Assembly: GCA_031082145.1 (NCBI GenBank)
Contig: JAVHLP010000002.1
Location: 157,214-221,213, forward strand
Source: a bacterium
GTDB lineage: Bacteria; Bacillota; Sulfobacillia; UBA995
Length of the DNA: 64,000 nucleotides
Direction of reading: 5' to 3'
Below, piece by piece: positions 35,562 to 46,614 of this stretch. How positions within the stretch are numbered: position 1 is the first letter of the stretch; each line of letters opens with the position of its first letter. The translations under genes were made by a program, and so were the position numbers. Below the pieces are notes generated by a model. The model did no database searches. It was given only the letters and a program-made list of their open reading frames with translations, and was not told the origin of the DNA.

Positions 35562-36263
35562 ATGCGGCTCCTGCACGAGGGCAAGGCTAAGCAGGTGTAC
35601 GCGACCGAGGAACCCGGGGTGGTGTTGATACGCTTCAAGGACGATGCCACCGCCTTCGACGGGAAGAAGCGGGGTTCCATCGAGGACAAGGGCCGGCTCA
35701 ACGCCAGGATGAGTGCGATCTTCTTCGAGTACCTGGAGGGCAAGGGCATACCCACCCACTACCTGGGCACAGCCGGTGAGCGGGAACTCAGGGCCCGCCG
35801 GGTCGAGATCATCCGGGTGGAAGTGGTGGTGCGCAACGTGGCCGCGGGTAGCCTGGCCAAGCGGCTGGGCCTGGCGGAAGGGACGGTGCTGGCCCGGCCG
35901 GTGTTGGAGCTATACCTCAAGGACGACGAACTGGGCGACCCCCTGATCAACCGCTACCATGTGCGGGCCCTGGGTTTGGCCGCCGACGCGGAAATGGACC
36001 GGGCGGAGGAACTCGCGCTGGCGGTCAACGATCTGCTGTCGGCCTACCTGGAGCCACGGGGCCTCAAGTTGATCGATTTCAAACTGGAGTTTGGACGAGA
36101 TGATAGCGGGACCGTCCTGCTGGCGGACGAGATATCGCCGGATACCTGCCGCTTCTGGGATCGCGAGACCGGCGAGCGACTGGACAAAGATCGCTTCCGG
36201 CGGGACTTGGGGGGCGTCGCCGACGCCTACCGGGAGGTCCTCCGGCGGCTGGAGAGGCGGTGA
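35562..36263 (+). CDS. purC: SAICAR synthetase PurC
   Basis: A 233-aa phosphoribosylaminoimidazole-succinocarboxamide synthase, joining CAIR and aspartate with ATP. The N-terminal [17 protein letters not shown] glycine loop, [10 protein letters not shown], the [15 protein letters not shown] core and DFKLEFGRD with [12 protein letters not shown] are diagnostic. ATG 35562 follows AAAGGAGAGG; the frame is open far upstream only through purB. The stop overlaps purS (GTGA). Confidence 0.96.
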   Translation: MRLLHEGKAKQVYATEEPGVVLIRFKDDATAFDGKKRGSIEDKGRLNARMSAIFFEYLEGKGIPTHYLGTAGERELRARRVEIIRVEVVVRNVAAGSLAKRLGLAEGTVLARPVLELYLKDDELGDPLINRYHVRALGLAADAEMDRAEELALAVNDLLSAYLEPRGLKLIDFKLEFGRDDSGTVLLADEISPDTCRFWDRETGERLDKDRFRRDLGGVADAYREVLRRLERR

Positions 36264-36529
36264 GGGCCGTGCGCTGGCGGGCCAGGGTGTGGGTGACGCT
36301 GAGAGCGGGGGTGCTGGACCCCCAGGGGGCGGCTACCCGCTCGGCCCTGGTGAGCTTGGGCTTCACGGGGGTCCAGACAGTCCGCGCGGGCAAGTTCCTG
36401 GAACTCGAACTGGTGGCGGCCTCCCGGGAGGAGGCCGACCGGCAAGTGGCTGACATGTGCCGGCGCTTGCTGGCCAACCCCGTCACCGAGGACTTCCGCT
36501 ACGAACTCGAGGGCTGCCAGGAGGGATGA
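36260..36529 (+). CDS. purS: FGAM synthase subunit PurS
   Basis: An 89-aa small subunit of the three-part FGAM synthase (PurS-PurQ-PurL). The family fold is recognised from [45 protein letters not shown], and a C-terminal [14 protein letters not shown]. It bridges PurQ and PurL and is required for ammonia channelling. GTG 36260 overlaps the purC stop; GTG 36269 is an alternative start. Overlaps purQ by four bases. Confidence 0.93.
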   Translation: MRAVRWRARVWVTLRAGVLDPQGAATRSALVSLGFTGVQTVRAGKFLELELVAASREEADRQVADMCRRLLANPVTEDFRYELEGCQEG

Positions 36530-37220
36530 CCTTGCGCTTCGGGGTGGTGGTCTTTCCCGGCTCCAACTGCGAGCGGGACTGCTTCCACCTGGTCGATCAG
36601 GTGCTCGGGAGACCGGTGCGTTACGTCTGGCACCAGGACACCGCCCTGGAAAGGGTGGATTGTGTTATCCTGCCTGGCGGTTTCTCTTATGGAGACTACC
36701 TCCGGCCAGGGGCCATCGCCCGCTTCTCCCCGGTCATGGGGGCGGTCGCCGAGCACGCCGGCGCCGGCGGGCTGGTGCTCGGCATCTGCAACGGCTTCCA
36801 GATCTTGCTGGAGGCGGGCCTGCTACCGGGAGCGATGCTGCGCAACCGCAGCCTCCAATTCCAGTGCCAGGACGTGTTCCTGCGGGTGGAAGACGTCGAG
36901 ACTGCCTTCACCCGGCTGTGCCGCCCTGGACAGGTGCTCAAGGTTCCGATCAAGCACGGTGACGGCAACTACCACGTGGATCCGGAGGACTTGGCGGCCC
37001 GGGGGCGAGTGGTTTTCCGTTACTCGGAGGCCGACGGCCGGGTGACACCCGAGGCCAACCCCAATGGATCGATGGCCAACATCGCCGGGCTGGCCAACCT
37101 GGAGGGCAATGTGGTGGGGCTGATGCCCCACCCCGAGGTCTCGGCCGAGGAAGTGCTGGGGGGCACCGACGGCCGCGTGCTGCTGGAATCGGCCGTCCGC
37201 TACTGGGAGGAGCGGGGCCC

Positions 37221-37227
<7 letters not shown>
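36526..37227 (+). CDS. purQ: FGAM synthase glutaminase subunit PurQ
   Basis: A 233-aa class I glutamine amidotransferase. [14 protein letters not shown] at the N terminus, [15 protein letters not shown], the nucleophile Cys in [13 protein letters not shown], and the catalytic His/Glu in GLMPHPEV define it. It supplies ammonia to PurL. ATG 36526 overlaps purS (ATGA) and the stop lies seven bases inside purL. Confidence 0.96.
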
Positions 37228-39418
<2,191 letters not shown>

Positions 39419-39437
<19 letters not shown>

Positions 39438-40801
39438 AAGACCACTGCGGGGTGTTCGGCATCGCCTTCCATCCCGAAGCGGCCGGGATCACCCATCACG
39501 CCCTCTACGCCCTGCAGCACCGGGGGCAGGAGAGCGCCGGCATCGTGGCCTCGGGTGAGGGAGGGCTCGAAGTTCACAAGGGCATGGGGCTGGTGGCGGA
39601 CGTGTTCGACCGCTCCACCCTGGCCCGGCTGGGGCAAGGGACCGATCTGGCGGTTGGTCACGTCCGCTACTCCACCTATGGCGCCAGCGCCCTGGCGAAC
39701 GCCCAGCCCTTACTGGTGCGGTACCGCAGCGGGCCACTGGCCCTGGCTCACAACGGCAACCTGGTCAACGCTGCCGCCGTGCGGGAGGAGCTGGAGGGGG
39801 AGGGCTCGATCTTCCAGACCAGCCTGGACACCGAGGTGGTGGCTCACCTGGTCGCCCGGCTGTCCGATGACGGGCCCGAGGAAGCGCTGGCGGCCAGTCT
39901 GGCCCGGGTGCGGGGGGGCTATGCCCTGCTGGCCCTGGCCGGCCGCAAGCTCATCGGTGTGCGGGATCCCAACGGGATCCGCCCGCTGGCCCTGGGGCGG
40001 CTGGGGGATGCCTACTTGCTGGCCTCCGAGTCGTGCGCGTTCGACGCGGCCGGGGCCGAGTTCGTCCGGGAGGTCGAGCCAGGCGAGATGGTGGTCGTGG
40101 ACCGGCACGGGCTGCGGTCCACTCCCGCCCTCCCCCCCGGTCGGCCCGCGTTCTGCGTCTTTGAGTTCATCTACATCGCCCGCCCCGACTCCGACCTGCA
40201 GGGCATGAACGTGCACGCCGTCCGCAAGGAACTCGGCCGCCGGCTGGCGCGGAACTACCCCGTGGAGGCGGACATCGTCACCGGCGTCCCCGACTCCAGC
40301 ATCTCGGCTGCGTCCGGCTACGCCGAGGAAGCCCGCATTCCCTACGAAATGGGCCTGGTGAAGAACCGTTACATCGGGCGCACCTTCATCCAGCCCCATC
40401 AGGAGGCTCGGGACCTGGGGGTGACCCTCAAGCTCAACCCGCTGCGCAAGGTCATCGACGGCCAGCGGGTGGTGCTGGTGGACGACTCCATCGTCCGCGG
40501 GACCACCTCCCGCCACATCGTCCGCCTGCTGCGCGAGGCCGGGGCCCGAGAGGTGCACCTGCGCATAGCGTCTCCCCCTTACCGGTGGCCCTGCTACTTC
40601 GGCATTGACACCTCGTCCCGGGGTGAGCTGGTGGCCGCCGTGCGGGATGGGGAGGAGGTCCGGCGCCTGGTGGGAGCCGACAGCCTGAAACACCTATCGC
40701 TGGAGGAACTCGTTGCCGGTACGGGTGCCGGAGGCTGCTGCCTGGCCTGTTTCAACGGCGACTACCCGGTCCCGGTGGAAGGAGGGGGTCGGCTTGGGTA
40801 A
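39419..40801 (+). CDS. purF: Amidophosphoribosyltransferase PurF
   Basis: A 460-aa first committed enzyme of purine synthesis. The N-terminal Ntn-hydrolase nucleophile is Cys10 in KDHCGVFG, so a nine-residue propeptide must be removed, as in Bacillus PurF. The phosphoribosyltransferase PRPP loop [14 protein letters not shown] is near residue 355. Cysteines in [11 protein letters not shown] and [13 protein letters not shown] near the C terminus correspond to the oxygen-sensitive [4Fe-4S] cluster of Bacillus-type enzymes. GTG 39419 overlaps purL by 19 bases. Confidence 0.96.
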
Positions 40802-41837
40802 CGAGGGGATGACTTACCGCGAGGCTGGAGTCGACATCGAGGCCGGCGATGAGGCCGTCTGCCGCATTGCCCGGCTGGCCGCCGCCACCGCCCGCCCCGG
40901 CGTCCTCGGCGGCATCGGCGGTTTCGGCGGGCTGTTCGACCTCGCTCCGGGTGGCTGGCGGGACCCCGTCCTGGTGGCGGGAACAGACGGCGTCGGGACC
41001 AAGCTGAAGATCGCCTTCATGATGGACAAACACGACACGGTGGGCATCGACGCCGTAGCCTACTGTGTGAACGATGTCATCGTGCAAGGCGCCGAACCCC
41101 TCTTCTTCCTGGACTACATCGGGGTCGGGAAGCTGGATCCGGTCCGGGTGGAGGCGATCGTGACCGGGGTGGCCGAAGGCTGCCGCCGGGCCGGCTGCGC
41201 TCTCATCGGGGGCGAGACGGCGGAGTTGCCCGGCCTCTACACGGTGGGCGAGTACGACCTGGTAGGCTTCTGCGTCGGCGCCGTGGAGCGGGCGGCGATC
41301 ATCGACGGACAGCGGGTCCGCCCCGGGGACGCCCTTCTAGGCATCGGCTCGACCGGCCTACAATCCAGCGGGTTCTCTTTGGTCCGCAAGGTCTTGCTGG
41401 AGAAGGCCGCCCTGACCCTGAACCGGCACTTCCCCGAACTGGGGCGCACCCTGGGCGAGGAGTTGTTGGAGCCGACGGGGATATACGCCCGGCCGCTCCT
41501 GGCCGTCGCCCGGGAGTTCGACCTCCGGGCGGCGGCCAACATCAGCGGGGGCGGCATCCCCGGGAATCTCCCCCGGGTTCTCCCCGATGGCGTCCGGGCC
41601 GTGGTCCGGCGGGGGACCTGGCCCGTCCATCCCATCTTCGACCTGGTCCGGAGGGCGGGCCAGGTGGCCGAGGCCGAGATGTACCAGACTTTCAACATGG
41701 GTCTGGCCATGGTTCTGGTGCTCCCTGCCGACCAGGCCGGCCGGGCCCGGGGCTTCCTGGAACAGCTGGGAGAGCGGGCTTACCTGGTCGGCGAGATCGT
41801 CGCGGCGGGGGGCCCCCCGGAGGTGGTGTTGACGTGA
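40794..41837 (+). CDS. purM: Phosphoribosylformylglycinamidine cyclo-ligase PurM
   Basis: A 347-aa AIR synthetase. MTYREAGVDIEAG at the N terminus, GGFGGLFDL, GTDGVGTKLKIA, and GGETAELPGLY are family signatures. The start is TTG 40794, five to six bases from AAGGAGGGGG and overlapping purF by eight; ATG 40809 is an alternative with no spaced ribosome site. The stop overlaps purN (GTGA). Confidence 0.96.
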   Translation: MGNEGMTYREAGVDIEAGDEAVCRIARLAAATARPGVLGGIGGFGGLFDLAPGGWRDPVLVAGTDGVGTKLKIAFMMDKHDTVGIDAVAYCVNDVIVQGAEPLFFLDYIGVGKLDPVRVEAIVTGVAEGCRRAGCALIGGETAELPGLYTVGEYDLVGFCVGAVERAAIIDGQRVRPGDALLGIGSTGLQSSGFSLVRKVLLEKAALTLNRHFPELGRTLGEELLEPTGIYARPLLAVAREFDLRAAANISGGGIPGNLPRVLPDGVRAVVRRGTWPVHPIFDLVRRAGQVAEAEMYQTFNMGLAMVLVLPADQAGRARGFLEQLGERAYLVGEIVAAGGPPEVVLT

Positions 41838-42454
41838 CGTTGAACCTGGGCGTTCTCGCGTCCGGCCGGGGCACCAATCTCCTGGCCATCCTGGCCGCCG
41901 CCGCGGGCGGGGAGATCCCGGCCCGGGTACGGGTGGTCATCTCCGACCGGGCGGGGGCTCCGGCACTGGAGTTGGCCCGGTCCCGTGGCATTCCCGCGTT
42001 CTTCTTGGACCCGGGCCCGGCCGGCAAGGCGGCGTTTGAGTCCCGCGTGGTGTCTCGGTTGGAGGAGCACGGGGTGGATCTGGTCTGCCTGGCCGGGTTC
42101 ATGCGGGTGGTGGGCCGGACTCTCCTTGACCGCTATGCGGGCCGCATCCTGAACATCCACCCCTCGCTGCTGCCGGCTTTCCCCGGGCTGGACGCGCAGA
42201 GGCAAGCCTGGGAGTACGGGGTCAAGGTGGCCGGGTGCACCGTGCACTTCGTGGACCGGGGGGTGGACGCCGGCCCTATCATCCTGCAGCGGGCGGTGAC
42301 CGTGAGCGAGGGCGACACCCCGGAGACGCTGGGCGCCCGCATCCTGGAAGAAGAGCATCGGGCCTACCCGGAGGCTATCCGCTTGTTCGCCGAGAAGCGG
42401 CTTGTCCTGGAGGGACGGCGGGTCAAGGTCGGGGAAGGGGAACGGGGGACATGA
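41834..42454 (+). CDS. purN: GAR transformylase PurN
   Basis: A 206-aa glycinamide ribonucleotide formyltransferase using 10-formyl-tetrahydrofolate. LGVLASGRGTNLLAIL at the N terminus binds the substrate phosphate. LAGFMRVVG, then NIHPSLLPAFPGLDAQ with the catalytic Asn/His, and the Asp in HFVDRGVDAGPII complete the active site. GTG 41834 overlaps purM, and the stop overlaps purH (ATGA). Confidence 0.96.
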   Translation: MTLNLGVLASGRGTNLLAILAAAAGGEIPARVRVVISDRAGAPALELARSRGIPAFFLDPGPAGKAAFESRVVSRLEEHGVDLVCLAGFMRVVGRTLLDRYAGRILNIHPSLLPAFPGLDAQRQAWEYGVKVAGCTVHFVDRGVDAGPIILQRAVTVSEGDTPETLGARILEEEHRAYPEAIRLFAEKRLVLEGRRVKVGEGERGT

Positions 42455-43983
42455 TCAAGCGGGCCCTGCTGAGCGTGTCCGACAAGACCGGACTGGCCGA
42501 TTTTGCCCGCGGGCTGGTCGCCACGGGGACGGAACTGGTCTCCACCGGGGGAACGGCGGCTTTCCTCCGGGGGGAAGGGCTGCCGGTCACGCCGGTCTCC
42601 GATCTGACCGGCTTTCCGGAGATCCTGGGTGGCCGGGTCAAGACCCTTCACCCCCGTATCCATGCCGGGATCCTGGCCCGCCGGGATCTGCCCGCGGATC
42701 GCGAGCAACTGGCCCGGCACGACATAGGAGGCATTGACCTGGTGGCGGTCAACCTCTACCCCTTCCGCCAGGTTGTCTCCCGCCCGGAGGTCGCCCTGGA
42801 GACGGCGATCGAGAACATCGACATCGGTGGCCCTACCCTCCTCCGGGCGGCGGCGAAGAACCACCGCCACGTTCTGGTGATCGTGGATCCGGCCGACTAC
42901 CCCGAAGTTCTCGCCGCCGGCCACGAAATCTCACCGGCACTTCGCTACCGGCTGGCGATCAAGGCCTTCCGGCACACCGCCGTATACGACGCCGGGATCG
43001 CGGAGTGGCTGGCCCGCCGGGAGGGCTGGCCCCCGGCTGAGTTCCCCCGCGAACTGCCGCTCGGCCTCGAGCTCCGGGCAACCCTCCGTTACGGTGAGAA
43101 CCCGCACCAGCGAGCCGCCCTCTACGCGGAGCCGTTCGTCCCGCCCGGCGCGCTGATCGGGGCCGAGCGCCTGGCGGGGAAGGAACTCTCCTACAACAAT
43201 CTGGGTGATGCCCAGGTTGCCTGGGATCTGGTCCGCGACTTCCCCGAGACGGCGGCGGTGGCGGTCAAGCACGCCACCCCCTGCGGGGCGGCGACCGGCG
43301 CCACTTGCGGCGAGGCCTACCGCAAGGCCCATGACGCCGATCCGGTGTCTATATTCGGCGGGGTGGTGGCCTTCAACCGGGATCTGGATGCCGCCACTGC
43401 CGGGGAGCTCACGCGGATCTTCCTCGAAGTGGTCGTGGCCCCCGGCTACGATCAGGAAGCCCTGGCCGTTCTCACCCGGCGCCCGGACCTGCGGGTGCTC
43501 GCCGTGGGACTGGCCCCGGCCGTGCCACGGCTCGAGCTGCGCCCCGTCTCGGGAGGACTGCTGGTCCAGGAGGCCGACCTGGCCGCCGTAACCCCCGCGT
43601 CCTGGCGGACGGTGACCGCACGGGGCCCTTCGGATCGCGAACTGGCCGATCTCGTCTTCGCCTGGCGGGTGGTCAGAGCCGTCCGCTCCAACGCCATTGT
43701 GTTGGCCCGGGATGGAGTCACCGCCGGCATCGGCGGCGGCCAGACCTCCCGCATCGGCGCCGCCCGGATCGCCATCGCCGCCGCGGGGGAGCGGTCCCGG
43801 GGGTCGGTCCTGGCGTCGGACGCCTTCTTCCCGTTCCCTGACGTGGTCGAGGCGGCGGCGGCGGCCGGGGTGACCGCCATCGTCCACCCTGGAGGGTCGT
43901 TGCGAGACGGCGAGTCGATCGCGGCAGCCGACCGGCTCGGCCTGGCCATGCTCTTCACCGGCACCCGGCACTTCCGCCACTAG
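42451..43983 (+). CDS. purH: Bifunctional AICAR transformylase / IMP cyclohydrolase PurH
   Basis: A 510-aa two-domain enzyme doing the last two steps to IMP. The N-terminal MGS-fold cyclohydrolase has ALLSVSDKTGL, STGGTAAFL, and GRVKTLHPRIHAGIL. The C-terminal transformylase has RYGENPHQRAALY, KHATPCGAA with the catalytic Lys-His, and a C-terminal GTRHFRH. ATG 42451 overlaps purN; the frame is open upstream only inside it. Followed after 17 bases by purD. Confidence 0.97.
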   Translation: MIKRALLSVSDKTGLADFARGLVATGTELVSTGGTAAFLRGEGLPVTPVSDLTGFPEILGGRVKTLHPRIHAGILARRDLPADREQLARHDIGGIDLVAVNLYPFRQVVSRPEVALETAIENIDIGGPTLLRAAAKNHRHVLVIVDPADYPEVLAAGHEISPALRYRLAIKAFRHTAVYDAGIAEWLARREGWPPAEFPRELPLGLELRATLRYGENPHQRAALYAEPFVPPGALIGAERLAGKELSYNNLGDAQVAWDLVRDFPETAAVAVKHATPCGAATGATCGEAYRKAHDADPVSIFGGVVAFNRDLDAATAGELTRIFLEVVVAPGYDQEALAVLTRRPDLRVLAVGLAPAVPRLELRPVSGGLLVQEADLAAVTPASWRTVTARGPSDRELADLVFAWRVVRAVRSNAIVLARDGVTAGIGGGQTSRIGAARIAIAAAGERSRGSVLASDAFFPFPDVVEAAAAAGVTAIVHPGGSLRDGESIAAADRLGLAMLFTGTRHFRH

Positions 43984-44000
43984 CCCCGGAGGTGATCCCC

Positions 44001-45284
44001 TTGAAGGTACTGGTTGTCGGGAACGGTGGCCGTGAACATGCCCTGGCCTGGAAGATCGCCGCCAGCCCCCGGCTCCGGCAGCTCTACTGCCTGCCCGGCA
44101 ACCCGGGGATGGAGGAGCTGGGAGAGTGTATCCCTGGCGACCCGGAGGACGTCGAGGCAGTGGCTCGAGTCGCCGGGCGCCTGAAGGCCGATCTCACCGT
44201 CGTGGGACCGGAGGCCCCGCTGGTCAAAGGGATCGCCGGCGCCTTCGCGAGCCGGGGGTTGCGCTTGTTCGGCCCCGACCGCGCGGGGGCCCGGCTGGAG
44301 GGCAGCAAGGCCTGGGCCCGGGAGTTGATGGCCCGGTGCGGCGTGCCAGGCCCCGTCCACGCCGTTTTCGCCGACCCCGGGGAGGCCGGGGAGTACCTAC
44401 GGGCGCTGGGCGGGCCGGCGGTTGTCAAGGCCGACGGTCTGGCGGCGGGCAAGGGGGTGACGGTAGCCGGCGGGCCGGAAGAGGCCCTGGCCGCCGTCAG
44501 GGCCATGATGGTCGAGCGTGTGCACGGTGAGGCCGGTCGCCGCGTCGTCATCGAGGAGCGCCTGGAGGGAGAGGAGCTCTCCGTTCTGGCCCTGGTGGAC
44601 GGCGAACGGGTCCGCTTGTTGCCCTCGTCTCAGGATCACAAGCGGGTCGCCGACGGGGACCAGGGACCCAACACCGGCGGCATGGGAGCCTACGCGCCCG
44701 CGCCAGCCTGCACCGCCGACCTCGCCGCCCGGATTCAGGCCAGCATCCTGGAACCGGTCGTGGCCGCTCTCCGCGAAGAGGGGACGCCTTACCGGGGGAT
44801 CCTGTACGCCGGCCTGATGCTGACCCGGGACGGCCCCCGGGTGCTGGAGTACAATGTTCGCTCGGGCGACCCGGAGACCCAGGTAGTCTTGCCTTTGCTG
44901 GCGAGTGACTTCCTGGACCTGGCCGAGGCGGTCTTGGACGGGCGGCTAGATCGGGTGGACGTGCGAGTCCGGCCCCAGGCCGCCGTCTGCGTCGTACTGG
45001 CTTCGCCCGGCTACCCTGGCGGTTACCCCCGGGGGCTTCCGATCACCGGGGTGGACCGGGCCGGCCGGATGCCGGGGGTCCTGGTGTTCCACGCCGGGAC
45101 GGCCCGCGAGGAGGGTCGGCTGGTGACGGCCGGGGGCCGGGTGCTGGGAGTGACCGCCCTCGGCGACACCCTGGAGCAGGCTGCGGAGCGGGCCTACGAA
45201 GCGGTCGCCCACGTCTCCTTCAACGGCATGCACTACCGCCGGGACATCGCCCGCCGCGCCCTCGCCGGGAGGCTGGGGAGATGA
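44001..45284 (+). CDS. purD: Phosphoribosylamine-glycine ligase PurD
   Basis: A 427-aa ATP-grasp GAR synthetase, second step of the pathway. VLVVGNGGREHALAWKI at the N terminus, VVGPEAPLVKGIA, and the ATP-grasp stretches VVKADGLAAGKGVTVA and LPSSQDHKRVADGDQGPNTGGMGAYAP identify it. TTG 44001 is preceded by a perfect GGAGGTGATC and starts MKVLVVGN, so it is preferred over the in-frame GTG 43992, which lies within that ribosome site. Last pur gene; overlaps queT by four bases. Confidence 0.96.
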   Translation: MKVLVVGNGGREHALAWKIAASPRLRQLYCLPGNPGMEELGECIPGDPEDVEAVARVAGRLKADLTVVGPEAPLVKGIAGAFASRGLRLFGPDRAGARLEGSKAWARELMARCGVPGPVHAVFADPGEAGEYLRALGGPAVVKADGLAAGKGVTVAGGPEEALAAVRAMMVERVHGEAGRRVVIEERLEGEELSVLALVDGERVRLLPSSQDHKRVADGDQGPNTGGMGAYAPAPACTADLAARIQASILEPVVAALREEGTPYRGILYAGLMLTRDGPRVLEYNVRSGDPETQVVLPLLASDFLDLAEAVLDGRLDRVDVRVRPQAAVCVVLASPGYPGGYPRGLPITGVDRAGRMPGVLVFHAGTAREEGRLVTAGGRVLGVTALGDTLEQAAERAYEAVAHVSFNGMHYRRDIARRALAGRLGR

Positions 45285-45757
45285 ACGTCCGCAGGCTAGC
45301 CGTGGTCGGGGTCCTGGCCGGGCTCTACGCCGTCCTGACCTACTCCCTGGCTTCGGTGAGCTTCCTACCCCAGCAAGTGCGCTTCGCCGAGGCCCTGGCC
45401 GTCCTGCCGTACCTCACTCCCCTGGCCATCCCCGGCCTGACCCTCGGGGTCTTCCTGGCCAACCTGGCCAGCCCGCTCGGCTGGGTTGACTGGGTCTTCG
45501 GCACCCTGGCCACCTTCCTGGCCGCCTGGCTGACAAGCCGAGCCCCCCACCCGTTATTGGCCCCTTTTCCGCCGGTCGTCGTCAACGCCGCCCTGGTGGG
45601 TTACTACCTGGCCGTCATCCTGGGCTTGCCCTACGCCGTGACCGCCCTGCAGGTGGGCCTAGGGCAGCTCGTCGCCTGCTACCTCCTGGGGTACCCCCTG
45701 CTACGGGCCCTCGCCCGCCGCCCCGCCTTGCTCCGGAGGCTGCGGGGCGAGGCATGA
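45281..45757 (+). CDS. queT: QueT-family ECF transporter substrate-binding subunit
   Basis: A 158-aa membrane protein with about five helices, matching the QueT family of energy-coupling-factor S components, which is predicted to import queuosine precursors. The N-terminal helix is followed by QQVRFAEALAVLPYLTPLAIPG, the characteristic QueT loop, and GWVDWVFGTLATFLAAWLT. ATG overlaps purD (ATGA), so it is translated as part of the pur operon. No preQ1 riboswitch is visible before it. The T/A/A' ECF subunits are not in the window. Confidence 0.87.
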   Translation: MNVRRLAVVGVLAGLYAVLTYSLASVSFLPQQVRFAEALAVLPYLTPLAIPGLTLGVFLANLASPLGWVDWVFGTLATFLAAWLTSRAPHPLLAPFPPVVVNAALVGYYLAVILGLPYAVTALQVGLGQLVACYLLGYPLLRALARRPALLRRLRGEA

Positions 45758-45799
45758 TCTTGTCCCGGCCGGGCAGGCTGTTCCCGGAGGTGAGGAGCC

Positions 45800-46204
45800 T
45801 TGACCGCCACCGGCAGAGCAGCCGTGATCCTGGTGCTGGGCGTGGCCATCCTCGGAGGGGTGGGCGGCTGCCCAGGGCGCCAGGCGGCCCAGGATGAGCA
45901 GCGGACGCGGGAGATCGTCCGCGACGAGCTGCGGACGGGGCAGACCCAGGCCGTCATCGAGCAGATGACCCAGGAAGCCGGAGTCCAGCCGCTCGTGCAG
46001 GAGGCCCTTGAGTCACCCGCCATGCAGACCCGGATCGCCCGGATGATCGAGAACCAGCTCACTGCCCCCGACCTGCAGGCCCGGCTGAGCGACCAGATCC
46101 GGGACCTGCTCGGCACACCCGAGGTGCAGGCCGCACTGCAGGATGCCGTTCGCCAGCAGCTCATGCAGATCATAGGGGGAGGCGGGGGAGGGGGCGGCCA
46201 GTAG
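45800..46204 (+). CDS. GerD-like putative lipoprotein
   Basis: A 134-aa exported lipoprotein. Signal helix (residues 8-22) ends GVGGC with Cys24 as the lipidation site. The rest is helical with repeated amphipathic units of about 20-25 residues (VIEQMTQEAG, LVQEALESPAMQ, RIARMIENQL, LSDQIRDLLGTPEVQ, LQDAVRQQLMQII) and a poly-Gly end. Length, lipobox and repeated helix pattern resemble GerD, the spore inner-membrane lipoprotein that clusters germinant receptors, but identity is low, so this is a tentative assignment. TTG 45800 has GGAGGTGAGG upstream. Confidence 0.6.
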   Translation: MTATGRAAVILVLGVAILGGVGGCPGRQAAQDEQRTREIVRDELRTGQTQAVIEQMTQEAGVQPLVQEALESPAMQTRIARMIENQLTAPDLQARLSDQIRDLLGTPEVQAALQDAVRQQLMQIIGGGGGGGGQ

Positions 46205-46474
46205 GGCGGGCCGGGGTGCCGGGAGCCGGAGGCGTCATCCGCAGAAATTTTTTCCATGGAAGGCAGGACTCTGACGATCCGTGGCGAACCGTGCATGGTT
46301 TCCCCCGCCGGCGGTGAGCGCCGTGTGGCAGGAATTGGCTGGAGGTGATGTGGAAGCTTGTACGGCGCACCCCCGACAGTTGATCTCGACTCCGGAGGCT
46401 GCTGTCGCCGCCCGGTCAGCGGGACAGTCCCGTTCCCGGTCTCGAGAAACCCTTAGGGGAAGGAGGTGATAGCG
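46205..46474 (+). other. 270-base non-coding stretch before the small-peptide gene
   Basis: No convincing gene. A small open frame at 46281-46469 has no ribosome-binding site and Arg/Ser-rich content, so it is not called. A T6 run at 46248-46253 follows only weak stems. The word GGCAGGA occurs twice (46261 and 46326), each followed by a G/A-rich segment. Near the end lies GGGGAAGGAGGTGAT, the strong ribosome site of the next gene. A promoter for that gene probably lies here but no clear hexamer pair stands out. Confidence 0.4.
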
Positions 46475-46555
46475 GTGCGTAAGCTGTTCTTGGTGTTGGT
46501 GGTCGTGATGCTCGGGGTCTGCGCCTCCAGCAACTTGGGTTTCCCGTGGTGGTAG
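46475..46555 (+). CDS. 26-residue secreted-peptide precursor candidate
   Basis: A tiny gene. GTG 46475 is preceded at optimal distance by AGGAGGTGAT, one of the strongest ribosome sites in the window. The product is an RK start, a hydrophobic core of LFLVLVVVMLGV, then CASSNLGFPWW. The core plus V-C-A looks like a signal peptide with a signal-peptidase I site after CA, which would release SSNLGFPWW. A hairpin with T6 follows the stop immediately. Precursor size, export signal and separate terminator recall peptide-pheromone genes, but it may instead be a membrane micro-protein. It is not homologous to any family I recognise. The neighbouring multi-TM sensor kinase is a possible partner. Confidence 0.6.
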   Translation: MRKLFLVLVVVMLGVCASSNLGFPWW

Positions 46556-46587
46556 GCCAGCAAGGACACCGCTGACCGGGCTTTTTT
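46555..46587 (+). terminator. Intrinsic terminator of the small-peptide gene
   Basis: GGCCAGC (46555-46561) pairs with GCTGACC (46571-46577) with one mismatch around a nine-base loop, then GGGC and TTTTTT (46582-46587). The stem begins in the stop codon of the 26-residue peptide. It separates that short transcript from the kinase gene that starts 28 bases later. Confidence 0.68.
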
Positions 46588-46590
46588 GAA

Positions 46591-46606
46591 CCTCCGGGGC
46601 CGGAGG
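46591..46606 (+). promoter_or_regulatory. Hairpin enclosing the kinase ribosome-binding site
   Basis: CCTCCGG and CCGGAGG form a 7-bp stem with a two-base loop. The right arm contains GGAGG, the ribosome site of the kinase gene starting at 46615. In the folded state translation would be blocked, suggesting structural control or simply the need for coupled translation. Confidence 0.45.
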
Positions 46607-46614
46607 TGGCCCTC

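Noticed and set aside
45200-45281. preQ1 riboswitch before queT
   Set aside because: queT overlaps purD by four bases, and no preQ1 aptamer-like stem with an A-rich tail is visible inside purD.
46281-46469. 62-residue open frame before the small-peptide gene
   Set aside because: No ribosome-binding site and a composition rich in Ala/Arg/Ser without structure.
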